In this document: piece by piece, positions 26,132 through 34,043 of the stretch
Position numbering within the stretch: position 1 is the first letter of the stretch
Layout of the letters: the number at the start of each line of letters is the position of its first letter
NCBI RefSeq assembly: GCF_001467025.1
Contig: NZ_LNXV01000015.1
Location: 1 to 34,718 of the forward strand
DNA length: 34,718 bases
Direction of reading: 5' to 3'
Source of the DNA: Legionella brunensis
GTDB lineage: Bacteria > Pseudomonadota > Gammaproteobacteria > Legionellales > Legionellaceae
Program-made: the position numbers and the translations under genes
The notes under the pieces: generated by a model
What the model was told of the DNA's origin: nothing
Seen by the model: only the letters and a program-made list of their open reading frames with translations
Databases searched by the model: none

Positions 26132-26347
26132 TACAGAATACTCTTTTTATGCCATTCTGGATCGAAATCTTTTCAAGATCAACAGATTTTTAAAAAAGTA
26201 GTTAAAAACAGGATTAGATGAGAAATCAATTGTATTGAGGGGTTTAACAGGTTATTTCAACTTTAATTACCCAACTTTAGATTTTAGGAAATATAAAACA
26301 TATATCTCAAAAACAAATACTCAATACCGTATTGAGATTGTATTGAC
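26122..26347. repeat. GTATTGAG repeats at the rep and par promoters
   Basis: AAATACTCAATAC occurs twice (26122-26134 and 26315-26327). The core GTATTGAG is also at 26232-26239 and 26329-26336, and GTATTGAC at 26340-26347. CTCAATAC-C-GTATTGAG (26320-26336) is a perfect palindrome. Likely binding sites for ParA, ParB, Rep or a shared repressor. Confidence 0.6.
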
Positions 26348-26371
26348 TATAAAAATTTATTCATTTAAATT
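26343..26371 (+). promoter_or_regulatory. Candidate parAB promoter
   Basis: TTGACT (26343-26348) and TAAATT (26366-26371) with a 17-base spacer, 35 bases before parA. The -35 box overlaps the last GTATTGAC repeat, so a protein on that site would repress the operon. Confidence 0.4.
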
Positions 26372-26405
26372 TTAGGGAAATAATAACTGCTACTGGAATA
26401 TCGTA

Positions 26406-27353
26406 ATGAAAATAAATAAGCCAAAAATTTTAGTTGTAGCAAATAATAAAGGCGGCGTAGGCAAAAGTTTGATTAGCCAATTAATTTCAACTTATATCGC
26501 TTTTAAAAAAGAGAAGAAAGTTTTAGTACTCGACTTCGACCCTCAAGGTAATATGTCATATAGATTCCTTAGGGATACAAGAATACGTGATATGTCTAAT
26601 TATAAGCCGCCATTACATCCTGATTATGATCCAAACGATTCTGATGATGAAGGCTGGGATGGGCGTTCTTCTGCATTACATATGTGGACAGATAAACCTG
26701 TTGTGCCCTATCCAACAGACTTAGAAAATTTAGATATTTTACCCAGTGATGCATCATTAATTAAGGATATTGAATCTTTTGAATACAGTGATACTTTAGA
26801 AAGCATTGTCCAACGTCCATATGATTTTTTTGCAATGGATGATTTTATAGATTGTGGATATGAGCTTATCATTATTGATACTCCACCCGCCAAAGGACCG
26901 TTAACTCAAAGTGCTATTAGAGCGGCTACGCACATTTTAATTCCGTTAGAATTAAGTAATAAATCTCTTCAAGGATTAGCTGGGATGGTGGATTTAGTAA
27001 ATCGTCAAAACGTGTACAGACCTTCTAATGCTCAAGCTAAAATAATTGGCCTTCTGAAAAACAAAGTTGATTATAATAAAAGAACACCACAAAATAGAAT
27101 AGTTGACACCATAAAGTCTAATCCAATGTTATCGAAGTTGCTTATAGATGATATTGAAATTCATGACTCTCCAAGAGCCGTTGATATTGATGAAGATCAG
27201 GCTCCTATTACAGCTCCTTATACGGAATTAAAGGATAATGATAGATTTGCTATCGAAGCTGTTTCATTAGGTGAATTTGTTTATAAAAAAGTATTGGGAG
27301 AAAAAGAGAATGTCAATCAAGAAGAAAATACAAACGAGCTCTCTTACATCTAA
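26406..27353 (+). CDS. parA: ParA partition ATPase
   Basis: A 315-residue deviant Walker ATPase. ANNKGGVGKSLISQL near residues 12-26 carries the signature lysine and P-loop, VLDFDPQGNMSYRFL the A' motif, and LIIIDTPPAKGPLTQSAI the Walker B region. It begins directly at the ATPase domain with no N-terminal helix-turn-helix, so it is nearer the short ParA types, though larger than most. Residues about 60-85 form an acidic insertion (DYDPNDSDDEGWDG). It moves plasmid copies along the nucleoid with ParB. parB starts inside its 3' end. Confidence 0.93.
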   Translation: MKINKPKILVVANNKGGVGKSLISQLISTYIAFKKEKKVLVLDFDPQGNMSYRFLRDTRIRDMSNYKPPLHPDYDPNDSDDEGWDGRSSALHMWTDKPVVPYPTDLENLDILPSDASLIKDIESFEYSDTLESIVQRPYDFFAMDDFIDCGYELIIIDTPPAKGPLTQSAIRAATHILIPLELSNKSLQGLAGMVDLVNRQNVYRPSNAQAKIIGLLKNKVDYNKRTPQNRIVDTIKSNPMLSKLLIDDIEIHDSPRAVDIDEDQAPITAPYTELKDNDRFAIEAVSLGEFVYKKVLGEKENVNQEENTNELSYI

Positions 27354-28419
27354 TAAGATTAATAAACCAGATACAGTTACTCGCGCAGGTATCACTGCTA
27401 ATTTAAAATTTACCAGGGGGAAACAGCTTGTTGAACATTCTCCTTATGAATTGATACCAGATCCATACAATCCTAGACCAGGAGAAATAATAGATGAATC
27501 GTGGTTAAAAGATAAATTGTATATTGGTACGGAGCAATCACGATGTAAAATATCAAAGAAATCAGGTGATTTTGAAATTCCATTATTTTCAGAATTAAAT
27601 TGCGAAAATAATGAAAGCTTAGAGGATAGTTATAATTTTTTAAGAGATCTTGCATTTTCAATAAGAACTGATGGTTTAATTGAACCAATCGAAATTTTTC
27701 TAGCAGATAAAAATAATGATCCAGATTATTTTGTTAATTCTAACTTAGATTATGGTTATGTAATTTTAGAAGGTCATCAGAGAAGACTTGCAGCGATGAT
27801 GGCTGGTGCGTCAACAGTCACATGTATAGAAATTACTGATGAGAGTATGCTCGTTAAATTAAAGGTAAAACATAGGAAATTGAGACGGCAATTATCCGAA
27901 AATAATTTAAGAAAAGGATTAACAGTCTCGCAAAATTTTCTTATTGCTCAAGAGCTTTTATCTCAAACTGATTGTCAGGAACTTACAAATAAAGAAATTT
28001 CTCAAATTATTGGTTTAAACGAAGGTATAGTTAGTGCTTTAAGATCCATCTGTACCAATCCTTCGAAGTACCCACCAATTTTTCTCTCTATGATAAAAGA
28101 AAATAAAATAACTTTTAAAATGATTAGATTTCTTGTTTCAAAGTCCTATGATGAAATTGAATCAGTATTGAAAGATGAAACTAAATTAAATAAAGCTGAA
28201 GCAAAAAAAATTGTTAAACCAAGAGGAAAGAAGGGCGGAGCAATTAAAAAATCAGCAACATTTAAAGTAAAAAATGAAAAAGAATCTCATTCTTTGCAAC
28301 GTCTTTTACTGACAAGATTCCCTGAAATTGAAAAAATTGAACAGGAAGACTGGAGTTACAAGAGTCTTGAAAGCATTCTTGTCCAAATAAAAGAATTAGC
28401 AATTAAAGAAGTAGTATGA
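27310..28419 (+). CDS. parB: ParB-like partition protein
   Basis: A 369-residue ParB/Spo0J-family protein. LIPDPYNPRPGEIIDESWL, IRTDGLIEPIEIFLA and ILEGHQRRLAAMMAGASTV are the conserved ParB motifs; the GERRxR box is here GHQRRLAA. A helix-turn-helix follows (LTNKEISQIIGLNEGIVSAL). The C-terminal region is basic, then ends in a helical dimerisation-like tail. ATG 27310 overlaps the parA end by 44 bases, a usual coupling; an in-frame upstream extension is deep in parA and unlikely. It should bind parS sites, one of which may be the palindrome at its own stop codon. Confidence 0.9.
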   Translation: MSIKKKIQTSSLTSNKINKPDTVTRAGITANLKFTRGKQLVEHSPYELIPDPYNPRPGEIIDESWLKDKLYIGTEQSRCKISKKSGDFEIPLFSELNCENNESLEDSYNFLRDLAFSIRTDGLIEPIEIFLADKNNDPDYFVNSNLDYGYVILEGHQRRLAAMMAGASTVTCIEITDESMLVKLKVKHRKLRRQLSENNLRKGLTVSQNFLIAQELLSQTDCQELTNKEISQIIGLNEGIVSALRSICTNPSKYPPIFLSMIKENKITFKMIRFLVSKSYDEIESVLKDETKLNKAEAKKIVKPRGKKGGAIKKSATFKVKNEKESHSLQRLLLTRFPEIEKIEQEDWSYKSLESILVQIKELAIKEVV

Positions 28420-28435
28420 CCCGGGTCATCACTAC
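28411..28435. promoter_or_regulatory. GC-rich palindrome at the parB stop, candidate parS or 3' hairpin
   Basis: ATGACCCGGGTCAT (28416-28429) is a perfect 14-bp palindrome, with outer arms GTAGT and ACTAC extending it. It is the most GC-rich point in this AT-rich block and includes the parB TGA. Only TTTAA follows, so it is a weak terminator and may be a centromere site. Confidence 0.45.
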
Positions 28436-28502
28436 TTTAATTCATTGAAAAACAAAGAAATTTTGAAAATTTTGTTTTTTTTGATTGTTTGGAAAGAAAA
28501 TT

Positions 28503-28979
28503 ATGACAGAGAAAAAAAAGAGTAAAAAACTATTTTTTCAAAAACCTCAAAAAAAGGAAAAATGGTTGGTATGTATTCGATTTCCTAAAGATATTAAAGA
28601 AAAATTAAAGAAACAAGCAGACAAAGATTATCAAGGAAGAGGAAAACAATCATTATTAATTGAAGATGCTGTTAAATATTATCTATATACAATTTCTGAA
28701 ATAAAATGGGCTGAATTTGAAAAAGATCCTGACTATACAGAGCTAATAGATGATATATACGAAGGATTGAATCAAGCACCATTAGAAGGAGCCACACAGG
28801 TTTTTTTTACAGATGAAACAAAAAATAAAATTTTAGATATTGAGAAAAAGATCAAATTAACAAAGCCATTAATGAAGGATGTTAGAACGGGATTAATTAG
28901 GAAAGCTGTTTCTATTCGACTCAGTCTGGGCGATAAAGCTTTTTTTGATTCGATTATGAGTATGGGGAATAATGTGTAG
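28503..28979 (+). CDS. Small basic protein after parAB, possible third partition factor
   Basis: A 158-residue protein. The N-terminal 20 residues are very lysine-rich, then EKWLVCIRFPKDIKEKLKKQ resembles the strand and first helix of a ribbon-helix-helix fold, with GRGKQSLLIEDAVKYYL as a second helix. A second similar pattern (RKAVSIRLSLGDKAFFDSIM) is at the C terminus. ATG 28503 is preferred, with GGAAAG 8 bases upstream. It is the last gene after parA and parB and could bind DNA in partition or copy control. No family name is certain. Confidence 0.55.
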   Translation: MTEKKKSKKLFFQKPQKKEKWLVCIRFPKDIKEKLKKQADKDYQGRGKQSLLIEDAVKYYLYTISEIKWAEFEKDPDYTELIDDIYEGLNQAPLEGATQVFFTDETKNKILDIEKKIKLTKPLMKDVRTGLIRKAVSIRLSLGDKAFFDSIMSMGNNV

Positions 28980-29014
28980 AAATATTAGGATGCTAATTAA
29001 CCAAATATGCTTAA

Positions 29015-29042
29015 CTAGTATTCAAGTTTTAATGAATACTAG
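29015..29042. terminator. Convergent hairpin between the partition and regulator operons
   Basis: CTAGTATTCA (29015-29024) and TGAATACTAG (29033-29042) form a perfect 10-bp stem with an 8-base loop, between converging genes. No T-run follows in the + direction, so its efficiency as a terminator is uncertain. Confidence 0.45.
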
Positions 29043-29065
29043 CGGGGTAATATTTATAATTAAGA

Positions 29066-29632
29066 TTAAAAATTTCTAAAGGGCAGGCAAATATTATCAA
29101 TTACCAAGGGTAGCAATTTGGGATTAATAGTATTGGTACTCAAAATTGAGTCATAGAAAAGTTTCAAAGTGGAGGCTCGAAATAAATCATCCATTATTTT
29201 TCTTATTCTTTTTGAATTACTTAATATATTTCTTGGAAAATCGAAGTAATGAAAATCCGCAGCTAAGCCGAAGTAATCAGAAGCACCAAGAATTTTTCTT
29301 CCAAAACTTATGCCATTACAAATATTAAATTCACCACGAATACCAGCTGTATCCTTTTCCTTATTCGTTATGGATTGAACATCATTCCATCTAAGAATAA
29401 CATTTTTACTTTTGCTCAAAGAAATTTTTTCTAAACCCACTCTTATCAAAGAGCAGTCCTTATTAAGCCCGTTATTAATATATAAATCCATCCATTCTGA
29501 GTGTGTTACAAATGCAAGTTTGTAACTGTTGTATTGGTACATGTAGGAGATATAACCACATTCAAATTCATTATTTAACTCGTTGAAAGTATTTTCAAAG
29601 ATTTTAAGAACATCAGATGCATGAGAAAACAT
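29066..29632 (-). CDS. LuxR-type autoinducer-binding-like domain without a DNA-binding domain
   Basis: A 188-residue protein. HSEWMDLYINNGLNKDCSLI, ILRWNDVQS and RGEFNICNGISFGRKI follow the pattern of the LuxR ligand-binding fold (W..Y..n...D, then w.d, then .Gi..G.s), with conserved aromatic positions. The protein ends where a LuxR helix-turn-helix would start, so it is a stand-alone sensor or decoy. It starts 2 bases after the stop of a thioesterase gene, suggesting coupled translation. It may bind an acyl ligand. Similarity is judged by eye; other PAS-like folds are possible. Confidence 0.5.
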   Translation of the reverse strand: MFSHASDVLKIFENTFNELNNEFECGYISYMYQYNSYKLAFVTHSEWMDLYINNGLNKDCSLIRVGLEKISLSKSKNVILRWNDVQSITNKEKDTAGIRGEFNICNGISFGRKILGASDYFGLAADFHYFDFPRNILSNSKRIRKIMDDLFRASTLKLFYDSILSTNTINPKLLPLVIDNICLPFRNF

Positions 29633-29634
29633 AA

Positions 29635-30063
29635 TTAATCCATAAATTCAATTAATTTTTCATTAAGCTTCTTTATGCATTCGGGAACCCGCAAAAGTTT
29701 TCTTGTTGAATAATCCATAAACAAAATTTTTTCTTTAACTAAAGCAACAGGTTTATTATCATTTTTTGATATATTGTATAAAAATATACATGAGGCTTTT
29801 TCAATTTGTAAGCTTATTGAAATATGAAGGAGATCATTAAAAAAGGCTTCTCCTTTGTATTCAACATGTAATTCTTTTGCAATAACACCTGCGCCATCAA
29901 GATTTGCTTCATTTAGAGAATGAGTATCGAAATACATCAATCGTGCTTGATGAGTGATTTTAACTAGTTCAGCATGTCCTAAATGACCACCATAATTAAT
30001 ATCATAAATACGAACTGGCAAGTCTAGTTTGAAAGAAGGGGGGTTGTTTTCAATTTTTTCCAT
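29635..30063 (-). CDS. Hotdog-fold acyl thioesterase (YbgC/FadM-like)
   Basis: A 142-residue protein of the 4HBT group. VRIYDINYGGHLGHAELVKI holds the usual catalytic-site pattern with Asp21 and His27, and ELHVEYKGEAFFNDLLHISI the following strand. Members cleave acyl-CoA or acyl-ACP. ATG 30063 is chosen because AAGGAA lies 7 bases upstream and the size fits; longer in-frame forms would overlap the regulator. It begins 10 bases after the regulator stop and ends 2 bases before the LuxR-like gene, so the three form one operon. Confidence 0.85.
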   Translation of the reverse strand: MEKIENNPPSFKLDLPVRIYDINYGGHLGHAELVKITHQARLMYFDTHSLNEANLDGAGVIAKELHVEYKGEAFFNDLLHISISLQIEKASCIFLYNISKNDNKPVALVKEKILFMDYSTRKLLRVPECIKKLNEKLIEFMD

Positions 30064-30073
30064 TATGGTTTCC

Positions 30074-30739
30074 TTACTTATCGCTAAATTTTTCATTTTT
30101 CCTGTGCCAAACAATTTGGGCAAGCGAAATTATTTCTTTATCAAGGAGATAACAATTTTCTGAGGTTGTATCCATATTTATACATACGAGATTAAACAAA
30201 TTGGGTTTAGTTCCGCGATTAACTCTTCTAATGAAAAACTCATTATTATGTAATTCAACGATACATAGGCTCCCTATATATCTATAGGCATATCTACCAG
30301 GAATTAAGTTGCCTCCCACATAGTCACCTATATTAAATATAGGCTCCATTGTATCATCAGATATCACAATAATCATTGGGTTCGGATTTATTTGTTCAAA
30401 AAAATCTACTTCTTTTAAAATTATTTCATCTTCTGTTAAATCAGGATCAAATTCAGAATTTAGTTTTCTAAATAAAGTGGTAGAAGTACTTTCAATCAGT
30501 CGAGGTGCAAGGCCAATACCACGAATAAACCAATCAGGAGTTGTCGCTAAGCCTGCCTTATAAAGAGCTTCAACAAATCTATTTATTCCTTTCGTAGATA
30601 TTTCATATTTTCCACTTTCCCATGCTTGTAAAGTTGCAGCTGGTATCCCAAATTTTTCTTCGAATGCTTTACGGGAAAATCCTAATTGCATTCGTGCACT
30701 TTTAATCCGTTCGCCTGTAGTAACTATTTTCTCTGCCAA
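30074..30739 (-). CDS. XRE/S24-like repressor lacking the catalytic dyad
   Basis: A 221-residue regulator with an N-terminal helix-turn-helix (SRKAFEEKFGIPAATLQAWE, about 22-41) and a C-terminal LexA/CI-type S24 fold. At the nucleophile position the sequence is SDDTMEPIFNIGD, so Thr130 replaces serine, and at the lysine position FFIRRV has arginine. Self-cleavage is therefore unlikely, so release from DNA may need another signal. It is divergent from the Rep-like gene and tra operon and probably controls them. A phage-repressor-like regulator is known in Legionella mobile elements (lvrR); identity here is not claimed. Confidence 0.8.
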   Translation of the reverse strand: MAEKIVTTGERIKSARMQLGFSRKAFEEKFGIPAATLQAWESGKYEISTKGINRFVEALYKAGLATTPDWFIRGIGLAPRLIESTSTTLFRKLNSEFDPDLTEDEIILKEVDFFEQINPNPMIIVISDDTMEPIFNIGDYVGGNLIPGRYAYRYIGSLCIVELHNNEFFIRRVNRGTKPNLFNLVCINMDTTSENCYLLDKEIISLAQIVWHRKNEKFSDK

Positions 30740-30818
30740 TTTTGTAATCCAAAAAATTCAAAGTTTCATTATTAAAGAAATCTAATAAAAAATATTAAAA
30801 AAAGATAGTTTTATTTAG

Positions 30819-30847
30819 TTGAATACTAATTTTTAATATTTTATAAT
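30819..30847 (+). promoter_or_regulatory. Sigma70-type promoter of the Rep-like/transfer operon
   Basis: TTGAAT (30819-30824) and a perfect TATAAT (30842-30847) with a 17-base spacer, 38 bases before the ATG at 30886. Confidence 0.65.
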
Positions 30848-30852
30848 CGTTG

Positions 30853-30866
30853 AAATATTAATATTT
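30853..30866 (+). promoter_or_regulatory. Candidate operator for the divergent repressor
   Basis: AAATATTAATATTT is a perfect 14-bp palindrome at the predicted transcript start. The core AATATT also recurs near 30791, 30836 and 30868 within this divergent region, so several sites may exist. AT-rich sequence makes chance palindromes more common. Confidence 0.4.
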
Positions 30867-30885
30867 AATATTTTTGTGAATTGAT

Positions 30886-31953
30886 ATGACGGTTCTTCGC
30901 ATTAATAAAAAACAAAAAAATTTTTTGATTCTCGATAAGACTTGCTTGAATGATGAATCTTTATCATGGGGTGCTAAAGGTCTACATGCCTATTTGATCT
31001 CATTACCTGATAATTGGAATGTACGCGTCTCTGATTTAAAGGATAGATCGAGAAATGGTAGAGATGCAGTTCGTGGATTACTATGTGAATTAGAACAAGC
31101 CGGTTATATTCAAAAAGCTACATGTCGAGATGAGACAAATGGTCGTTTTGGTGGTATTGAGTATCTTGTGTTAGAAATTCCAGAGACTGAAAAGCCGTTC
31201 TCGGTAAAAAATGAACAAAAAACACCGAGCCCTGAAAACCCGTCTCTGGTGAATCCGGAGACTGGAAATCCGCTTCCGGTAAATCCGACGCTAATAAATA
31301 TTAATGGAATAAATAATAATAAATTAAATAATAAAACAGCAGCAGCGAATAGCACTGCTCCATTCGAAGTACTGAATTCCCAAATACAATCTGAAAAAGC
31401 TGCTGCTGTTGATGTTTCTCAACTGGTTCATCATCAAGCAAGGTCAATTAAAAAGGCAGAGCAGGGGTATCATCCCATTGATCTCTTGTCTCAAGAGAAT
31501 TCCCTCATTGGTTCACAATTAACTAATCCTCAGAAACAGAGAGTCAGCAATCTGGTGGAAAGTCTGAATGTTTCTCAAAAGGAAATCTTAATCCATGAAA
31601 TAGAGTTTTGTTTACTTAATCCTAAACACTTTACTGCCTGCGGAAAGGACTTTAGTCGGAAACTCAATGCAATTCGTGGGGTGATTTTGCGTGGTGATTG
31701 GCAAACGCCTGCTGGCATGATTCAGGAACTGACTGCGGTACGAAATTCAAATGATTTAGCAGTTAGACAACTTGAAAAAGAACTCAGGGAAATTCAGGCC
31801 GAGGCTGTTCATTTTAAAAAGTTACTTGCTACAGCCAAAGAACATACACGCGCTCATTTTGAGGCGATTATTAATCAGGCGCAAAACAAAATTCATGATC
31901 TTGAGGGGAGAATAAGAACCGTTTTATCTCAGCCACAAGAAGTATCGTGTTAA
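30886..31953 (+). CDS. Rep-like winged-helix protein with coiled-coil tail
   Basis: A 355-residue protein. TVLRINKKQKNFLILD and LSWGAKGLHAYLISLPDNW then LLCELEQAGYI form the N-terminal winged helix seen in many plasmid and phage replication proteins. A proline/asparagine linker with repeated NP units follows (about 113-136), then a domain with GDWQTPAG (WQTP at 272-275) and a coiled-coil tail. The WQTP region and layout match the rep gene at 24663, so the two may be related. It is the first gene before traT, so it could be an accessory initiator or a regulator of transfer. Confidence 0.65.
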   Translation: MTVLRINKKQKNFLILDKTCLNDESLSWGAKGLHAYLISLPDNWNVRVSDLKDRSRNGRDAVRGLLCELEQAGYIQKATCRDETNGRFGGIEYLVLEIPETEKPFSVKNEQKTPSPENPSLVNPETGNPLPVNPTLININGINNNKLNNKTAAANSTAPFEVLNSQIQSEKAAAVDVSQLVHHQARSIKKAEQGYHPIDLLSQENSLIGSQLTNPQKQRVSNLVESLNVSQKEILIHEIEFCLLNPKHFTACGKDFSRKLNAIRGVILRGDWQTPAGMIQELTAVRNSNDLAVRQLEKELREIQAEAVHFKKLLATAKEHTRAHFEAIINQAQNKIHDLEGRIRTVLSQPQEVSC

Positions 31954-31965
31954 TCAGTAAAATGC

Positions 31966-31983
31966 GTGAACCGTTTGTGAACC
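31966..31983 (+). repeat. GTGAACC direct repeat before traT
   Basis: GTGAACC occurs at 31966-31972 and 31977-31983, 11 bases apart (about one helical turn), just before the traT ribosome site. It may bind a regulator on one DNA face, or be chance. Confidence 0.35.
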
Positions 31984-31997
31984 AATAAGGAATAAGA

Positions 31998-32735
31998 ATG
32001 AATAGTAATGTGATATCAAAATCCCTACTTGTAGGCTCTATTGCAGTTTTAACTGGCTGTGCTGCAACTCAAACAGCCATAGAACATGGATCGTTGCAAG
32101 TCAGCACCAAACAAAGTGAAACCATCTTTTTAGATCCAGTCTCAAACGCAAAGAAAACCGTTTATGTTTCAGTAAAAAACACTTCTGATGAAGATGTAGA
32201 TATAGCCCCGCAATTAAAAGCGGCCTTAAGTTCGCATGGCTATAAGGTAATTAATAACCCAAACTCAGCGCACTATCTGTTACAAGCCAACGTACTCAAG
32301 GTAGGTAAAATGAGTATTGCTGCAAGTCAATCGGCATTAGGTGGCGGTTACGGTTCAGCGATTGCGGGTGCGGTAGCAGGAACTGCTGCTGGAAGCTTCA
32401 CCAAATCAGGTACCGGCATGATTGCAGGGGGTCTTGCTGGTGGGGTGATTGGGTTGGCAGCGGATTCATTAGTCAAAGATGTGAATTACACCATGATTAC
32501 TGATGTCCAAATTAGCGAGAGAGTAGATAAGGGCATTAAAGTCAATGAGCAGTTCCAATCCCATTTGAAAAACGGCGAAGCCACAGTTACTTCTCAAACG
32601 TCATTACGCGACAGCCAATATCAACGCTATAGAACCCGTGTGGTATCCAACGCAGACAAAGTCAATTTAAAGTTTCAAGATGCTCGTACTGCATTAGAAC
32701 AAGGATTAGTTAAAGTGCTTTCAGGAATCTTCTAA
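31998..32735 (+). CDS. traT: TraT surface exclusion lipoprotein
   Basis: A 245-residue outer-membrane lipoprotein. The signal peptide ends in the lipobox LTGC with Cys21 as the lipid site. The glycine-rich hydrophobic stretch GYGSAIAGAVAGTAAGSF, then MIAGGLAGGVIGLAADSLVK, is the TraT signature. TraT blocks redundant plasmid entry from cells with the same plasmid and adds serum resistance in F. In F it lies near traD; here it precedes the pilin genes. AAGGAA precedes the ATG. Confidence 0.94.
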   Translation: MNSNVISKSLLVGSIAVLTGCAATQTAIEHGSLQVSTKQSETIFLDPVSNAKKTVYVSVKNTSDEDVDIAPQLKAALSSHGYKVINNPNSAHYLLQANVLKVGKMSIAASQSALGGGYGSAIAGAVAGTAAGSFTKSGTGMIAGGLAGGVIGLAADSLVKDVNYTMITDVQISERVDKGIKVNEQFQSHLKNGEATVTSQTSLRDSQYQRYRTRVVSNADKVNLKFQDARTALEQGLVKVLSGIF

Positions 32736-32857
32736 TGAGCCACACAACCTAAAAAAACGATGATGTGATTTGTTAAATAGAACACCGTTATTTGTGATTA
32801 AAAATTAGGCGATTAAAGCGCTTAAGGGATTTTTGCACCTTAAAAATGGAGAAAACA

Positions 32858-33154
32858 ATGAAAAAAGGCAGAAAGATAGTCAATTTGATGCAAAAAGGAG
32901 GATCAGGGTTCATGTTTGTTCTGCTGGCACTGCTTTCAAAAAGTGTTTTTGCGAATGATTTATTGGCTCGCGCTTTAGAAGGCGATGTCAAAGATTCATT
33001 AGGAAGCGGTTCCATGTTTTGGAAAGTCTTTATTTTGGTGGACATTATTCTGGCCACCGCAATGGCCGTGAAAAGCAAAAATCCCATGGTGTTTGTTGGT
33101 GTGACGGCGGTTGCTTTTATTCCTGCCTTTTTACTTAAAACCTTTGTTTTTTGA
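32858..33154 (+). CDS. traA: TraA-like F-type pilin precursor
   Basis: A 98-residue precursor with a long leader (hydrophobic GFMFVLLALLSKSVFA) and a likely signal peptidase cut after VFA at residue 32, leaving a mature protein of 66 residues, close to the 70 of F pilin. Two hydrophobic helices (about FILVDIILATAMAV and PMVFVGVTAVAFIPAFL) around a short basic loop match F pilin. ATG 32858 is chosen because GGAG lies six bases upstream; an in-frame ATG at 32846 is less likely. traL follows. Confidence 0.85.
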   Translation: MKKGRKIVNLMQKGGSGFMFVLLALLSKSVFANDLLARALEGDVKDSLGSGSMFWKVFILVDIILATAMAVKSKNPMVFVGVTAVAFIPAFLLKTFVF

Positions 33155-33167
33155 AGGAGGGTTGATG

Positions 33168-33464
33168 ATGAGCACCATGAATTATCAATTCCTAAACCAT
33201 ATTGATGCGCCCAAAAGGGTCTTAACGTTAACCATGGATGAGCTGGTGGTGGCAGGACTTGGTTTTATGTTGCTCATCATCTCCAATCAAAAAATTTTGG
33301 TATCGATGTTTGGATTGGGGTTGTTAAGTGGATTGCGGTATTTGAAGAAAGGGGAGGGTCCAAAAGCCCTTTTAGTGCTGGCGTATTGGTATTTACCCAG
33401 TTTTATCACCCAGTTTTTCTTACCCAAACTACCGTTATCACACCACCGTGTATACGTGGCTTAA
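33168..33464 (+). CDS. traL: TraL conjugation protein
   Basis: A 98-residue inner-membrane protein of the F-type secretion system, related to VirB3. The N terminus FLNHIDAPKRVLTLTMDELV and GLRYLKKGEGP are typical of TraL, with a hydrophobic segment between them (GLGFMLLIIS and on). AAGGAGG at 33154-33160 supports ATG 33168. It lies between traA and traE as in F. Confidence 0.9.
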   Translation: MSTMNYQFLNHIDAPKRVLTLTMDELVVAGLGFMLLIISNQKILVSMFGLGLLSGLRYLKKGEGPKALLVLAYWYLPSFITQFFLPKLPLSHHRVYVA

Positions 33465-33473
33465 GGAGAGAAC

Positions 33474-34043
33474 ATGGATTTTAAAAGTTATCAAAGCCGC
33501 TTAAGCCAATTATCGGCACGGTTTAATTTGATGGTGGTTTTAGTATTTGGCCTTTTGGTGTCTAACGTCTTGTTGTCTTGCTTTTTGTTTAAAGCATGGA
33601 ATCACCATACCATCGAGGTAACGCCCTTTAGTGGCGAGCCTTTCTATTTGAAATCAGCGTCCAGTGTTGATGGCCATTACTTGAGCCTTATGGCAGAAAA
33701 TTTTGTTAATGAACGTTTAAACGTCACACCCGAAACAGTGGATGCCAACCATCAGCGCCTGCTGTCTTATGTTGGGCATCAAAACTATACCTCGATGCTA
33801 CGTTTTCTAACCAATGAGGCTAAGGTCATCAAAGCTAAAAAAATGTCGTCCATTTTTTATATCGACAAAAATAAAGCCAACCCACATGAACTGACCGTTG
33901 TTGTTTCCGGCACTTTGAAGCGGTTTGTAGGGCTTCAAGCATTAAATGATGAGCGTAAGACTTATTTTTTGCAGTTCCAATATAAAGATAGCCGTCTGTC
34001 CATAGTTCAGTTTTCGCTTTTAAGGGAGAAACAAGATGCGTAA
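33474..34043 (+). CDS. traE: TraE conjugation protein (VirB5-like class)
   Basis: A 189-residue protein with one N-terminal membrane segment (about 19-40, NLMVVLVFGLLVSNVLLSCF) and a soluble periplasmic domain (VIKAKKMSSIFYIDKN and on), matching F TraE in size and position. It is required for pilus assembly. The stop overlaps the traK start by 8 bases, so the two are coupled. Confidence 0.92.
   Translation: MDFKSYQSRLSQLSARFNLMVVLVFGLLVSNVLLSCFLFKAWNHHTIEVTPFSGEPFYLKSASSVDGHYLSLMAENFVNERLNVTPETVDANHQRLLSYVGHQNYTSMLRFLTNEAKVIKAKKMSSIFYIDKNKANPHELTVVVSGTLKRFVGLQALNDERKTYFLQFQYKDSRLSIVQFSLLREKQDA

Noticed and set aside
25940-26221. 93-codon ORF on the + strand upstream of parA
   Set aside because: It lies over the antisense RNA stem, terminator and rep promoter, has no ribosome site, and its composition is odd; judged chance.
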